64,000 nt of DNA. Origin: Ruegeria sp. R14_0 (lineage in GTDB: Bacteria; Pseudomonadota; Alphaproteobacteria; Rhodobacterales; Rhodobacteraceae). The translations under genes and the position numbers were made by a program. The stretch lies in NCBI RefSeq assembly GCF_017743975.1, contig NZ_JAGHRC010000008.1:113331-177330 (forward strand), given 5' to 3'. Positions 33,371 to 41,656 of this stretch are shown one piece after another (position 1 is the stretch's first letter; every line of letters begins with the position of its first letter). The notes beneath the pieces were generated by a model. That model worked only from the letters and a program-made list of their open reading frames with translations. It searched no databases and was not told the DNA's origin.

Positions 33371-35404
33371 TCAGAGATCCTGCGCCAGGCGCACGCCTTC
33401 ATCAATGGCGCGCAGCGCATCCAGTTCGGCGGCCTCCTTTGCCCCGCCGATCATCGTAACCGGGACGCTGCGCGCGGCAAGCTCTTGGGCCAGGGTCCGT
33501 TCCGGTTCCTGACCGGTGCACAGCACAATTGTATCGGCTGCGATGACCTTTGGCATTCCGTCCGCGACGATATGCAGCCCCGCATCGTCGATATGTTCAT
33601 AGGTCACGCCGCCCATTGCCTCGACCCCATGTTTGCGCAGCGCGTTGCGCAGGATCCACCCTGTCGAAACACCAAGCCCCGCCCCCGGTTTAGCGGTCTT
33701 GCGCTGCAGCATGACGACCTTGCGGCGCGACGGCTTCGGTGCCAGAGGGTCGCCCGCCAGGGCACCTGATGAGACAAATTCGGGGTCCACAGCCCAGGTT
33801 TCGCAAAAGACGTCGGAGTTGGCGGTCTCGGCGGGTTCGGTCACCAGGAACTCGGCCACATCATGACCGATGCCCCCTGCCCCCATCACGACGACACGGT
33901 CGCCCGCCACACGGTCGCCGGACAGAATTTCGGCGTAAGTCGCGACGCTGTGATGGTCGATACCCGGCAGGTCGGGAATGCGCGGCATGACCCCGGTGGC
34001 GATAACCACATGGTCGAAGCCTTCAAGATCGCTCGCCTCTACCCGCTGTCCCAGACGCTGCGTGACCCCGTGTTTCTGCATCTGACCGGCATAATACCGA
34101 AGGGTTTCGTCGAATTCGTCCTTGCCCGGTGCGGCGCGGGCCAGATTCAGTTGACCGCCCAGCTTGTCCTGCGCCTCGAACAGCGTGACAGCATGGCCCA
34201 GCCGCGCCGCCTCGGCGGCTGTGGCCATGCCCGCGGCACCACCGCCAACGACGGCCACTTTCTTTGGCGTGTCGGCTGGCGTATCCCGGAATTCCGTTTC
34301 ACGCCCGGCCCTTGGATTGACCAGACATCCGACCGGCCGGTCCGAAAAGATGAAATCCAGACAGGCCTGGTTGCAGGCGATGCAGGTGTTGATCTCGTCC
34401 GCGCGGCCCTCTCGCGCCTTTTTCACGAAATGTGGATCGGCCAGAAACGGGCGCGCCATCGAGATCATGTCCGCATCGCCAGAGGCAAGTATGTCTTCGG
34501 AAAGCTGGGGTGTGTTGATCCGGTTCGAGGCGACCACCGGGATCGACACCGCCGCTTTCACGTTGGCTGCCGCCTTGCGCCAGGCACCGCGCGGCACCGG
34601 ATAGGCGATCGTCGGCACGCGGGCCTCGTGCCAGCCGATGCCGGTGTTCAGAATATCCGCACCTGCGGCCTCGATCTTGCGTGCCAGTGCGGCAATTTCA
34701 TCGGCGGGCGCGCCGCCCTCGATCAGATCGGCCGCCGAAATCCGGTAGATAACCAGAAATTCGGACCCACAGCGTTCGCGCACCGCGCGCACGATCTCGA
34801 CCGGGAATCGGTGGCGGTTCGCGGCGCTGCCGCCCCAGTCGTCTTGGCGCTTGTTGGTATGGGTGACGGTGAATTCGTTGATCAGGTATCCCTCGGACCC
34901 CATGATCTCGACGCCATCAAAGCCTGCGGCCTGCGCATTGGCGGCTGCCACGGCAAAATCCTCGATGGTACGGAGAATGTCGGCTTCGGTCATTTCACGC
35001 GGGATGAAACGGTTGATCGGAGCGCGGATCGGCGACGGGGCGACACAGCCTTCGATCTTGGCATAGCGCCCGGCGTGGAGGAGTTGCGCGCAGATCAGGC
35101 TGCCTTCGGCCTGCACCGCCTCGCAGATCGGGCGCAGGCTAAGCGCTTCTTCCGGATCATCGATTCGCGGACCTTCTGGATCGAATATGCCCTCGGCATT
35201 GGGCGAAAACCCGCCGGTGACCAGAATCGCCGCCTCCCCCCGCGCCCGCTCAGAGTAAAAAGCGACCTGTTTGGCTATGCCGTCAGGCTCGGTTTCCAAC
35301 CGCGTGTGCATCGACCCCATGATGACACGATTTCGCAATGTATGCTGGCCTGCGCGGATGGGCGAGAGCATGGTCCCAAAGCTCTCCGTTGGCTTATTCT
35401 CCAC
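33371..35404 (-). CDS. FadH-like 2,4-dienoyl-CoA reductase / NADH:flavin oxidoreductase
   Basis: This 677-residue flavoprotein has the Old-Yellow-Enzyme TIM barrel first (LSPIRAGQHTLRNRV, QLLHAGRY, GGSAANRHRFP), then an iron-sulfur cysteine cluster C-x2-C-x3-C-x11-C (near residue 340) and an FAD/NAD-binding half with VVGGGAAGMATA and VVMGAGGIGHDVAEF. The whole layout fits 2,4-dienoyl-CoA reductase FadH and related enoate/enone reductases. Start choice: the strong AAGGAGG abuts ATG 35413 with no spacer, but is 9 bases from an in-frame GTG at 35404, so GTG is preferred. It would remove double bonds that block beta-oxidation. Confidence 0.9.
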   Translation of the reverse strand: MENKPTESFGTMLSPIRAGQHTLRNRVIMGSMHTRLETEPDGIAKQVAFYSERARGEAAILVTGGFSPNAEGIFDPEGPRIDDPEEALSLRPICEAVQAEGSLICAQLLHAGRYAKIEGCVAPSPIRAPINRFIPREMTEADILRTIEDFAVAAANAQAAGFDGVEIMGSEGYLINEFTVTHTNKRQDDWGGSAANRHRFPVEIVRAVRERCGSEFLVIYRISAADLIEGGAPADEIAALARKIEAAGADILNTGIGWHEARVPTIAYPVPRGAWRKAAANVKAAVSIPVVASNRINTPQLSEDILASGDADMISMARPFLADPHFVKKAREGRADEINTCIACNQACLDFIFSDRPVGCLVNPRAGRETEFRDTPADTPKKVAVVGGGAAGMATAAEAARLGHAVTLFEAQDKLGGQLNLARAAPGKDEFDETLRYYAGQMQKHGVTQRLGQRVEASDLEGFDHVVIATGVMPRIPDLPGIDHHSVATYAEILSGDRVAGDRVVVMGAGGIGHDVAEFLVTEPAETANSDVFCETWAVDPEFVSSGALAGDPLAPKPSRRKVVMLQRKTAKPGAGLGVSTGWILRNALRKHGVEAMGGVTYEHIDDAGLHIVADGMPKVIAADTIVLCTGQEPERTLAQELAARSVPVTMIGGAKEAAELDALRAIDEGVRLAQDL

Positions 35405-35442
35405 TGTGGGCATCCTCCTTAAAACTACGCTTGATCTGCATT

Positions 35443-35456
35443 CTAACATTTGTTAG
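35443..35456. promoter_or_regulatory. TetR-type operator, CTAACATTTGTTAG
   Basis: Perfect arms, extended to TCTAACA...TGTTAGA. It lies between the leftward FadH/ligase pair and the rightward 11-gene operon and could control both. Confidence 0.8.
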
Positions 35457-35496
35457 ATTTTTTAAAAGAAGATTTTCGCTCATGGGAGGAGCACCG

Positions 35497-36678
35497 ATGC
35501 AGTTCCAGCCAACAGACGATCAGAAGGCGTTTCGCGAGACCGCAAAGCGCTTCGCAACTGAAAAGCTTGCGCCCACCTATCAGGCGCGCGCAAGCGGCCA
35601 TACGTTCGATCGCGCCCTGATCAAGGAGATGGGTTCGCTTGGATTGATCGGGGCCGATCTGCCCGAAGACTTCGGCGGGCTCGGCGAAAGCTCTGTCACA
35701 TCAGGGTTGATCGTCGAAGAAATCGCCTATGCCGATTTCAACGCGAGCTATGTGCAGCTTCTTGGCTCTCTCATGGGGGGCATGGTGGCCAAGCACGCCT
35801 GTCGGGATATCGCTGCGGAGTGGGTGCCCAAGGTGGTCTCCGGCGATGCCGTCATTGGCCTGGGCCTGACAGAGCCGCGCGGCGGATCGGATGCGGCGAA
35901 CCTGATCCTGAAGGCCGAGAAGTCCGGAAACGGCTGGCGGCTGAACGGTGAAAAGACGTCCATGAGCTTTGCCAGCCAGGCCGATGCGGCCGTGGTTTTC
36001 GCCCGCACCGGCAATCCCGATGGCGGTTCGCGCGGGGTCAGCGCCTTTTTTGTCGATTTGAACCAGGACGGCATCAAGCGAACCCATTTCGACGACATCG
36101 GCACCAAGCCTGTCGGCCGCGGATCGGTGTTCTTTGATGACGTGTTTGTGCCGGCCGAAAACCTGATGGCCGAGCAGGACCGTGCCTTCGGGACGATCAT
36201 GGCGGGCTTCGATTATTCCCGCGCGCTGATCGGGCTGGAATGCCTTGGCGCGGCGCAGGCCTCGGTGGATGAAACCTGGGCCTATGTGCAGGAACGCGAG
36301 GCGTTCGGTGCGCCGATCGTACAGTATCAGGGCGTCAGCTTTCCCTTGGCCGAGGCCGAAACCCAGCTGACCATGATGCGTCAGCTTTGCTATTACACGC
36401 TGGACCTGCGCGACCGGGGCATGCCCCACACGTCGCAAGCGGCGATGTGCAAATGGTACCTGCCTAAGACCGCCTGCGAAATCCTGCACCAATGTCTGAT
36501 CCTGCACGGACATTACGGGTACACGACCGACCTGCCCCACCACCAGCGCTACAACGATGTGCTTGGTCTGCAGATCGGTGACGGCACCGCACAGATCCAG
36601 AAGCTTGTGATCGCCCGCGAAAAGGCCGGCCGCGTGGCGCTGCAATATGACAAGAAAGCAAAGGGGGCATCGAAATGA
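35497..36678 (+). CDS. AliB-like acyl-CoA dehydrogenase (cyclohexanecarboxyl-CoA dehydrogenase homologue)
   Basis: This 393-residue acyl-CoA dehydrogenase shows blocks I associate with cyclohexanecarboxyl-CoA dehydrogenases: ADFNASYVQLLGSLMGG, TEPRGGSDAANL, RGSVFFDDVFVPA, FDYSRALIGLECLGAAQ and LQIGDGTAQIQK. The isovaleryl-type Glu is absent (DYSRALIG), and the medium-chain Glu376 position carries Asp (Asp362). GGGAGGAG precedes the ATG at 35497. It is the first gene of the large rightward operon behind the operator. The probable reaction is dehydrogenation of an alicyclic or alpha-branched acyl-CoA. Confidence in the family is high, in the exact substrate moderate. Confidence 0.88.
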   Translation: MQFQPTDDQKAFRETAKRFATEKLAPTYQARASGHTFDRALIKEMGSLGLIGADLPEDFGGLGESSVTSGLIVEEIAYADFNASYVQLLGSLMGGMVAKHACRDIAAEWVPKVVSGDAVIGLGLTEPRGGSDAANLILKAEKSGNGWRLNGEKTSMSFASQADAAVVFARTGNPDGGSRGVSAFFVDLNQDGIKRTHFDDIGTKPVGRGSVFFDDVFVPAENLMAEQDRAFGTIMAGFDYSRALIGLECLGAAQASVDETWAYVQEREAFGAPIVQYQGVSFPLAEAETQLTMMRQLCYYTLDLRDRGMPHTSQAAMCKWYLPKTACEILHQCLILHGHYGYTTDLPHHQRYNDVLGLQIGDGTAQIQKLVIAREKAGRVALQYDKKAKGASK

Positions 36679-37454
36679 GCGCTCCCGTCGCAGTAATCAC
36701 CCAAGGCAGCGTCGGCATTATCGAGCTGGCGCGCCCCGAGAAGTTCAATTGCCTGTCGCTTGAGGTGCATGAGTGCATTTCGAGCGCGCGCGCCAGGTTC
36801 GAGGCGGACCCGGATATCCGGTCGATCCTGATCCGGGCGCAGGGCAAACATTTTTGCACCGGAGCCGACCTGACCGAGGTGAAGGGCAAACTGAACGATC
36901 CCGCCGCGCTGGACCATTTCCTCGCCTTTGGCATGGAAAACCTGCGAGCGCTCGAAACCTCCTCCCTCCCTGTCGTAGTCGCAGTGCAGGGGTTGTGTCT
37001 GGCCGGCGGGGTCGAACTGATGCTGGGATGTGACGTGTGCTTTGCGGCCGAAACCGCGCAGTTCGGCGATCAACACGCACAGTTTGGGTTGATCCCTGGT
37101 TGGGGCGGCTCGCAACGGCTGACGCGGCTAATGGGGGAACGCCGGGCGCTTGACCTGATGTTCTCAGCGCGCTGGCTCAAAGCCGACGAGGCCAAGGAGG
37201 TCGGGCTGGTCAACTACATCGTACCGGATGCGGATCTGCACCAAGCCGCGCTGGAATATTGCGAAAAGATCGCGACCCGATCGCGCCCAGGGATCGCGGA
37301 AATGAAGCGGCTGGCGCGCGAAGGCGCAGATCTCGGCATCGACCAGCAGATGCGGCTTGAGCGTGACGCCGCCGTGCGCGCACTGCCCAGCGATGACGTC
37401 GCCGAGGGCCTCGACGCATTCGAGAACCGGCGCGCCCCCGAATTCAAGGCTTGA
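36675..37454 (+). CDS. Enoyl-CoA hydratase/isomerase-family protein
   Basis: This 259-residue crotonase has FCTGADLTEV and LAGGVELMLGCD, which supplies the first catalytic Glu. The second motif reads GDQHAQFGLIPGWGG, so the usual second Glu (as in PEITLGTIPG) is replaced. With only one Glu it may work as an isomerase, dienoyl hydratase or ring-opening hydrolase rather than a standard hydratase. It overlaps the preceding AliB-like gene by ATGA, implying tightly coupled expression and consecutive action. Confidence 0.87.
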   Translation: MSAPVAVITQGSVGIIELARPEKFNCLSLEVHECISSARARFEADPDIRSILIRAQGKHFCTGADLTEVKGKLNDPAALDHFLAFGMENLRALETSSLPVVVAVQGLCLAGGVELMLGCDVCFAAETAQFGDQHAQFGLIPGWGGSQRLTRLMGERRALDLMFSARWLKADEAKEVGLVNYIVPDADLHQAALEYCEKIATRSRPGIAEMKRLAREGADLGIDQQMRLERDAAVRALPSDDVAEGLDAFENRRAPEFKA

Positions 37455-37463
37455 GGACGAAAC

Positions 37464-38624
37464 ATGGAATTCACTCTGAACGATGAACAGCGTCAGATTT
37501 ACGAATATGGCGGTCAGCTGGCGCAGACATATGACAATGCTTATTGGCTGGAACACGCGCGCAAGCACGAGTTTCCCCACGATATGTTCAAGCAGATTGC
37601 CGATGACGGTTTTCTCGGCATCATGGTGCCCGAGGAATACGGCGGCGCGGGCCTCGGCATGACCGAAATGGCGCTGTTCATGGAAGGCACCGCCAATCAC
37701 GGCATTCCGCTTTTGATGATGGTGGTCGGGCCGACCATGTCGCTGGCTCATATCGCCAGCCACGGGAGTGAATTCCACAAGAAAGAGCTGCTGCCGGCGG
37801 CCTGCCGCGGTGATATCCAGTTCTGTTTTGCGATCACGGAACCGGGCGCCGGGTCGAACACGATGAAGGCCACTACGCTGGCCAAACGTCGGGGCAACCG
37901 GTTCAGCCTGTCGGGCGAAAAGACCTTTATCACTGGCGCCGAGGTCTCGGACTATTGCCTAGTCGTGGCGCGAACCAAGCCGCATACCGAGGTCAGCCGC
38001 AAGACCGACGGCTTTACCCTGTTCGCAGTGGATCTGAAGAAAAAGGGCGTCGACAAGCAGCGGGTGAAGATCTCGATCCCCCTGCCCGAGGAACAGTGGA
38101 CCCTGTTCTTCGACGAGGTGGATCTGGGCCCGGAGGACGTGGTCGGCGAGGTGGACGAAGGGTTCTCGATCCTGTTCGACAGTCTCAACCCCGAACGCAT
38201 CATCCTGGCCGCCCTGTGCTGCGGCATCGGCCGGTTCGCCCTGAACAAGGGCGTGGCCTATGCCTCCGAACGCAATGTGTTCGGCCAACCCATCGGTGCG
38301 CATCAGGGCGTGCAGCACCCGATGGCCAAGGCGCACACAGCGGTCGAGATGGCCAGCCTGATGACCCGTCGGGCGGCCTGGGAGTTTGACAACAAACTGC
38401 CGGCAGGGGCGTCGTCAAACATGGCAAAATACGCCGCCGCCGAAGCCGGGATCGACGCGGTGGACGCCGCGCTGCAGGCGCATGGCGGATCGGGCTTCAC
38501 CGAGGATACGGGACTATACGAGATGTACCCGCTGGTGCGCTTGTTGCGCACGGCGCCCGTGAACCGCGAGCTGTGCCTCAGCTTCATCGGCGAAAAGGTC
38601 ATGGGTCTGCCGCGGTCTTATTGA
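37464..38624 (+). CDS. Acyl-CoA dehydrogenase
   Basis: This 386-residue acyl-CoA dehydrogenase contains ITEPGAGSNTMK, FITGAEVSDY and FDEVDLGPEDVVGEVD. The Glu in SLNPERIILA aligns with the isovaleryl-type base. The C terminus, RLLRTAPVNRELCLSFIGEKVMGLPRSY-like (ending LPRSY), matches the style of the dehydrogenase at 46352 (ending MPRSF), so the two are a subfamily pair within one operon. Substrate unknown; probably a second oxidation in the same route. Confidence 0.9.
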   Translation: MEFTLNDEQRQIYEYGGQLAQTYDNAYWLEHARKHEFPHDMFKQIADDGFLGIMVPEEYGGAGLGMTEMALFMEGTANHGIPLLMMVVGPTMSLAHIASHGSEFHKKELLPAACRGDIQFCFAITEPGAGSNTMKATTLAKRRGNRFSLSGEKTFITGAEVSDYCLVVARTKPHTEVSRKTDGFTLFAVDLKKKGVDKQRVKISIPLPEEQWTLFFDEVDLGPEDVVGEVDEGFSILFDSLNPERIILAALCCGIGRFALNKGVAYASERNVFGQPIGAHQGVQHPMAKAHTAVEMASLMTRRAAWEFDNKLPAGASSNMAKYAAAEAGIDAVDAALQAHGGSGFTEDTGLYEMYPLVRLLRTAPVNRELCLSFIGEKVMGLPRSY

Positions 38625-38650
38625 TCGCTCTGCCCGACATGGAGAACGAC

Positions 38651-40042
38651 ATGCAATTTGGAATGCGCTTCAGGCGGCAGGATGCCGCCGACAAGATAAA
38701 TGATCGCTTCTGGCACACGATCGAGGGCACACCGCTCGACGAGGTGCGCCGTATTCAGGAAGAGCGGCTGCGCGATCAGATGGCGTATCTCAAGGCGAAC
38801 TCGACCTTCTATCAGGAAAAGTTCGCCGAGGCCGGTGTGGACTTCGACGATATCCGCACCATCGAAGACCTGCAAAAACTGCCCTATACCTACAAGACCG
38901 AGATCCGCGAAAGCCTCGCTGCCGAGCCGCCCTTTGGCAAGCACCGTGCCGCGCCCATGTCGGACATCATCCAGATGCAGGCCTCGTCGGGCACGACCGG
39001 CAGCCCCTCATATGTGGCCCTGACAGAATCCGACGCCGAGATGTGGCACGAGATGACAGCGCGCTGCTTCTTTGCCAATGGCGTGCGCCCCGGCGACATG
39101 GTGTTGCACGCGTTTTCGCTGGCCAAGGGCTTTGTCGGCGGCATCCCCGTGATGCAGGGGTTGCAGTATATGGGCGCGATCGATGTGCCGGTGGGGGCGG
39201 ATGGCGGTGCCGAACGGCTGCTGCGTGCCTGCGCGGATACGCGCCCGCGCTGCATCGTTGGTGCTCCGAATTTCGTTCTGCACCTGGCCGAAAAAGCGCC
39301 CGAAGTGCTGGGCTGCAAGGCTAGTGAGTTGGGCGTGGAACAGGTCATCGTCGGTGGCGAACCCGGCGGCGGCATCCCTGCTATCCGCGCCAAGATCGAA
39401 GCGGCTTGGGGGGCGAAATGCACCGAAATGCTGGGCGGAACCGATCTGGGCGTGACTTACTGGGCCGAATGCGACGAACAGTCGGGAATGCATATGGTCA
39501 ACATGGACTATATCATCACCGAATTGCTCGATCCCGATAGCGGCAGGATCATTCCCTGGGAAAAGGGCGCCGAGGGCGAGATGATCTATACCGCGATCGG
39601 CCGCCAGGCGAGCCCGCTCGTGCGGTTCCGGTCAGGCGACTATATCGAGGTCATCGACACCGAATGCGCCTGCGGGCGCACCGGCCCCAAGATCCGCTGC
39701 ACCGGTCGCACCGACGACATGCTGATCGTGCGCGGGGCCAATGTATTCCCGTCCGCCATCAACAGCGTAATCACCGAGATGGTGCCAGACACCAATGGCG
39801 TCATGCGGATCGTCGCTGATTTCGAGGGCCACACCACGCAGGGCGCGCTGACGGTGATTGTCGAACGCGGCCCCGGTCGTGATCCGGCCGATGACGCCGC
39901 CCTCAAGAAGAAGATCGAGCAACGCCTGCGCGACGCGCTTGTCTTCAAGGCCGACGTTCACCTGGTGGCGGCTGACACTTTCGAAAAACCCGGCGCCGCC
40001 AAGGTCGCCTTTGTTCTCAGGGAATATCCGAACCTGCCATGA
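38651..40042 (+). CDS. Phenylacetate-CoA-ligase-like acyl-CoA ligase (PaaK type)
   Basis: This 463-residue AMP-forming ligase of the PaaK branch has the phosphate loop QASSGTTGSPSYVAL, GGTDLGVTYWAE, SGDYIEV, CACGRTGPKIRCTGRTDDM and VRGANVFPSAI. PaaK-type ligases favour aryl or cyclic acids. Start at 38651 with GGAGAACGAC just upstream; the earlier in-frame Met at 38639 is an alternative. It ends overlapping the carboxyltransferase gene as ATGA, so activation and carboxylation are probably steps of one route. Confidence 0.9.
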   Translation: MQFGMRFRRQDAADKINDRFWHTIEGTPLDEVRRIQEERLRDQMAYLKANSTFYQEKFAEAGVDFDDIRTIEDLQKLPYTYKTEIRESLAAEPPFGKHRAAPMSDIIQMQASSGTTGSPSYVALTESDAEMWHEMTARCFFANGVRPGDMVLHAFSLAKGFVGGIPVMQGLQYMGAIDVPVGADGGAERLLRACADTRPRCIVGAPNFVLHLAEKAPEVLGCKASELGVEQVIVGGEPGGGIPAIRAKIEAAWGAKCTEMLGGTDLGVTYWAECDEQSGMHMVNMDYIITELLDPDSGRIIPWEKGAEGEMIYTAIGRQASPLVRFRSGDYIEVIDTECACGRTGPKIRCTGRTDDMLIVRGANVFPSAINSVITEMVPDTNGVMRIVADFEGHTTQGALTVIVERGPGRDPADDAALKKKIEQRLRDALVFKADVHLVAADTFEKPGAAKVAFVLREYPNLP

Positions 40043-41646
40043 CCAAAATGAAATCCCTGCTTGATACCGGGTCCGACGACTTTCGGGCAAATGACGCACA
40101 CTACCGTGAAAAACTCTCCGATCTGCACGCGCTGCGGCTGCTGCAACGTGTCGGCGGCCCCAAAAAGGCGCGCGACCGGCATGTGGAGAAGGGCAAGATC
40201 CTGCCGCGGGAACGGATTGAACGCCTGATCGACCCGGGCACACCATTTCTGGAACTCGGAGAACTTGCCGGGTTGAACAAATACAATGGCGTGCCGCCGG
40301 GCGCGGGCATCATCACCGGGATCGGTGTGATCGAGGGCCGTCAATGCATGATCATCGCCAATGATGCCACGGTAAAGGGCGGCACCTATTTCGGCATGAC
40401 ATCGCGCAAACATGTGCGGGCGCAGAAGATCGCATGGAAGAACCGTCTGCCCGTTATCACCCTCGTGGACTCCGGCGGCGCCTTCCTGCCGGATCAGGAA
40501 AACATCTTTCCCGACGAAGGCCAGTTCGGGTCCATCTTTCACCAACAGGTTGGCATGTCCGGCGATGGTGTGCCGCAAATCGCCGTGGTCATGGGGCCCT
40601 GCACTGCGGGTGGTGCCTATATCCCCGCGCTCTGTGACGAAGTGGTGATCGTGCGCGGTCAGGGCTTTATGTATCTGGGCGGACCGGAATTGACCTTTGC
40701 CGCAACCGGCGAAAAGGTCGAAGCCGAAGAACTGGGTGGCGGCAAGATGCATTCGTCCGTCTCCGGCGTGACCGACCATTTGGCTGAAGATGACGCCCAT
40801 GCTCTGGCCATCACGCGCGAAATTGTCAGCCATCTTGGCGAAAAACCCCAACCCCGCAAGACGCCCGAAGCGCCCCGTGCGCCCGCCTACCCGGTCGAAG
40901 AGATTTATGGACTCATCAGCCGCGACCCCAAGGTACCGACCGACAACCGCGAAATCGTGGCTCGGTTGGTCGATGAGAGCGATTTTCACGAATTCAAACC
41001 GCTTTATGGCGACACGATCATGACCGGCTGGGGTCGCATCCACGGCCACGAGGTCGGTATTCTCGCCAATACAGGTGTGCTTTTCGTCGAAGCCGCGCTG
41101 AAGGCCACGCATTTCATCAATCTCTGCGTGCAGCGTGATATTCCGCTGCTGTTCCTGGCCGATGTGAACGGCTTCATGGTCGGGCGCGAGGTCGAGCAGA
41201 TGGGCATCGCAAAAGCCGGTGCGAAGATGATCACGGCCATGTCTTCGGCCCGGGTGCCGAAATTCACAATCATCACCGGTGGCTCTTACGGGGCCGGATA
41301 CCTGGCGATGCTGGGCCGCCCGTTCCAGCCGGACGCAATGTTCGCCTGGCCGACGGGACGGTCGGCGATCATGGGGCCGGAACAGGCCGCCAGCGTGCTG
41401 GCGCAGGTGCGCGCGCAGATCAACGAACGCGAAGGCAGAAACTGGACCGCCGAGGAGGAGGAGGCCTTCAAGGCACCGATCCGCGAGGAATACGAAGATT
41501 TTCAGGGAGCCTATAATTTTGCTTCCAACCTTTGGATCGACAGCGTGATCGAGCCCTGTGAGACCCGTGACGTCATGGCGCTGATGCTAGATGTGACATC
41601 GCGCAGACCCAAGGTCGAGACCAACTTCGGCGTGTTCAGGATGTGA
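40039..41646 (+). CDS. Acyl-CoA carboxylase beta subunit (carboxyltransferase), set 3
   Basis: This 535-residue carboxyltransferase has MIIANDATVKGG, GPCTAGGAYIPALCDE, GILANTGVLF and GGSYGAGYLAMLGRPF. The second-half motif differs from sets 1 and 2 (YLAMLGRPFQP in place of NYGMCGR), so it may accept a different acyl-CoA. It pairs with the alpha subunit 10 bases downstream. The operon position after a CoA ligase and before an HMG-CoA-lyase homologue suggests carboxylation of a beta-methyl enoyl-CoA ahead of cleavage. Confidence 0.93.
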   Translation: MTKMKSLLDTGSDDFRANDAHYREKLSDLHALRLLQRVGGPKKARDRHVEKGKILPRERIERLIDPGTPFLELGELAGLNKYNGVPPGAGIITGIGVIEGRQCMIIANDATVKGGTYFGMTSRKHVRAQKIAWKNRLPVITLVDSGGAFLPDQENIFPDEGQFGSIFHQQVGMSGDGVPQIAVVMGPCTAGGAYIPALCDEVVIVRGQGFMYLGGPELTFAATGEKVEAEELGGGKMHSSVSGVTDHLAEDDAHALAITREIVSHLGEKPQPRKTPEAPRAPAYPVEEIYGLISRDPKVPTDNREIVARLVDESDFHEFKPLYGDTIMTGWGRIHGHEVGILANTGVLFVEAALKATHFINLCVQRDIPLLFLADVNGFMVGREVEQMGIAKAGAKMITAMSSARVPKFTIITGGSYGAGYLAMLGRPFQPDAMFAWPTGRSAIMGPEQAASVLAQVRAQINEREGRNWTAEEEEAFKAPIREEYEDFQGAYNFASNLWIDSVIEPCETRDVMALMLDVTSRRPKVETNFGVFRM

Positions 41647-41656
41647 GGAGCGAACC

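Noticed and set aside
33863..35422. A 519-codon plus-strand frame
   Set aside because: It lies opposite the FadH-like gene, whose barrel, iron-sulfur and FAD motifs are unmistakable.
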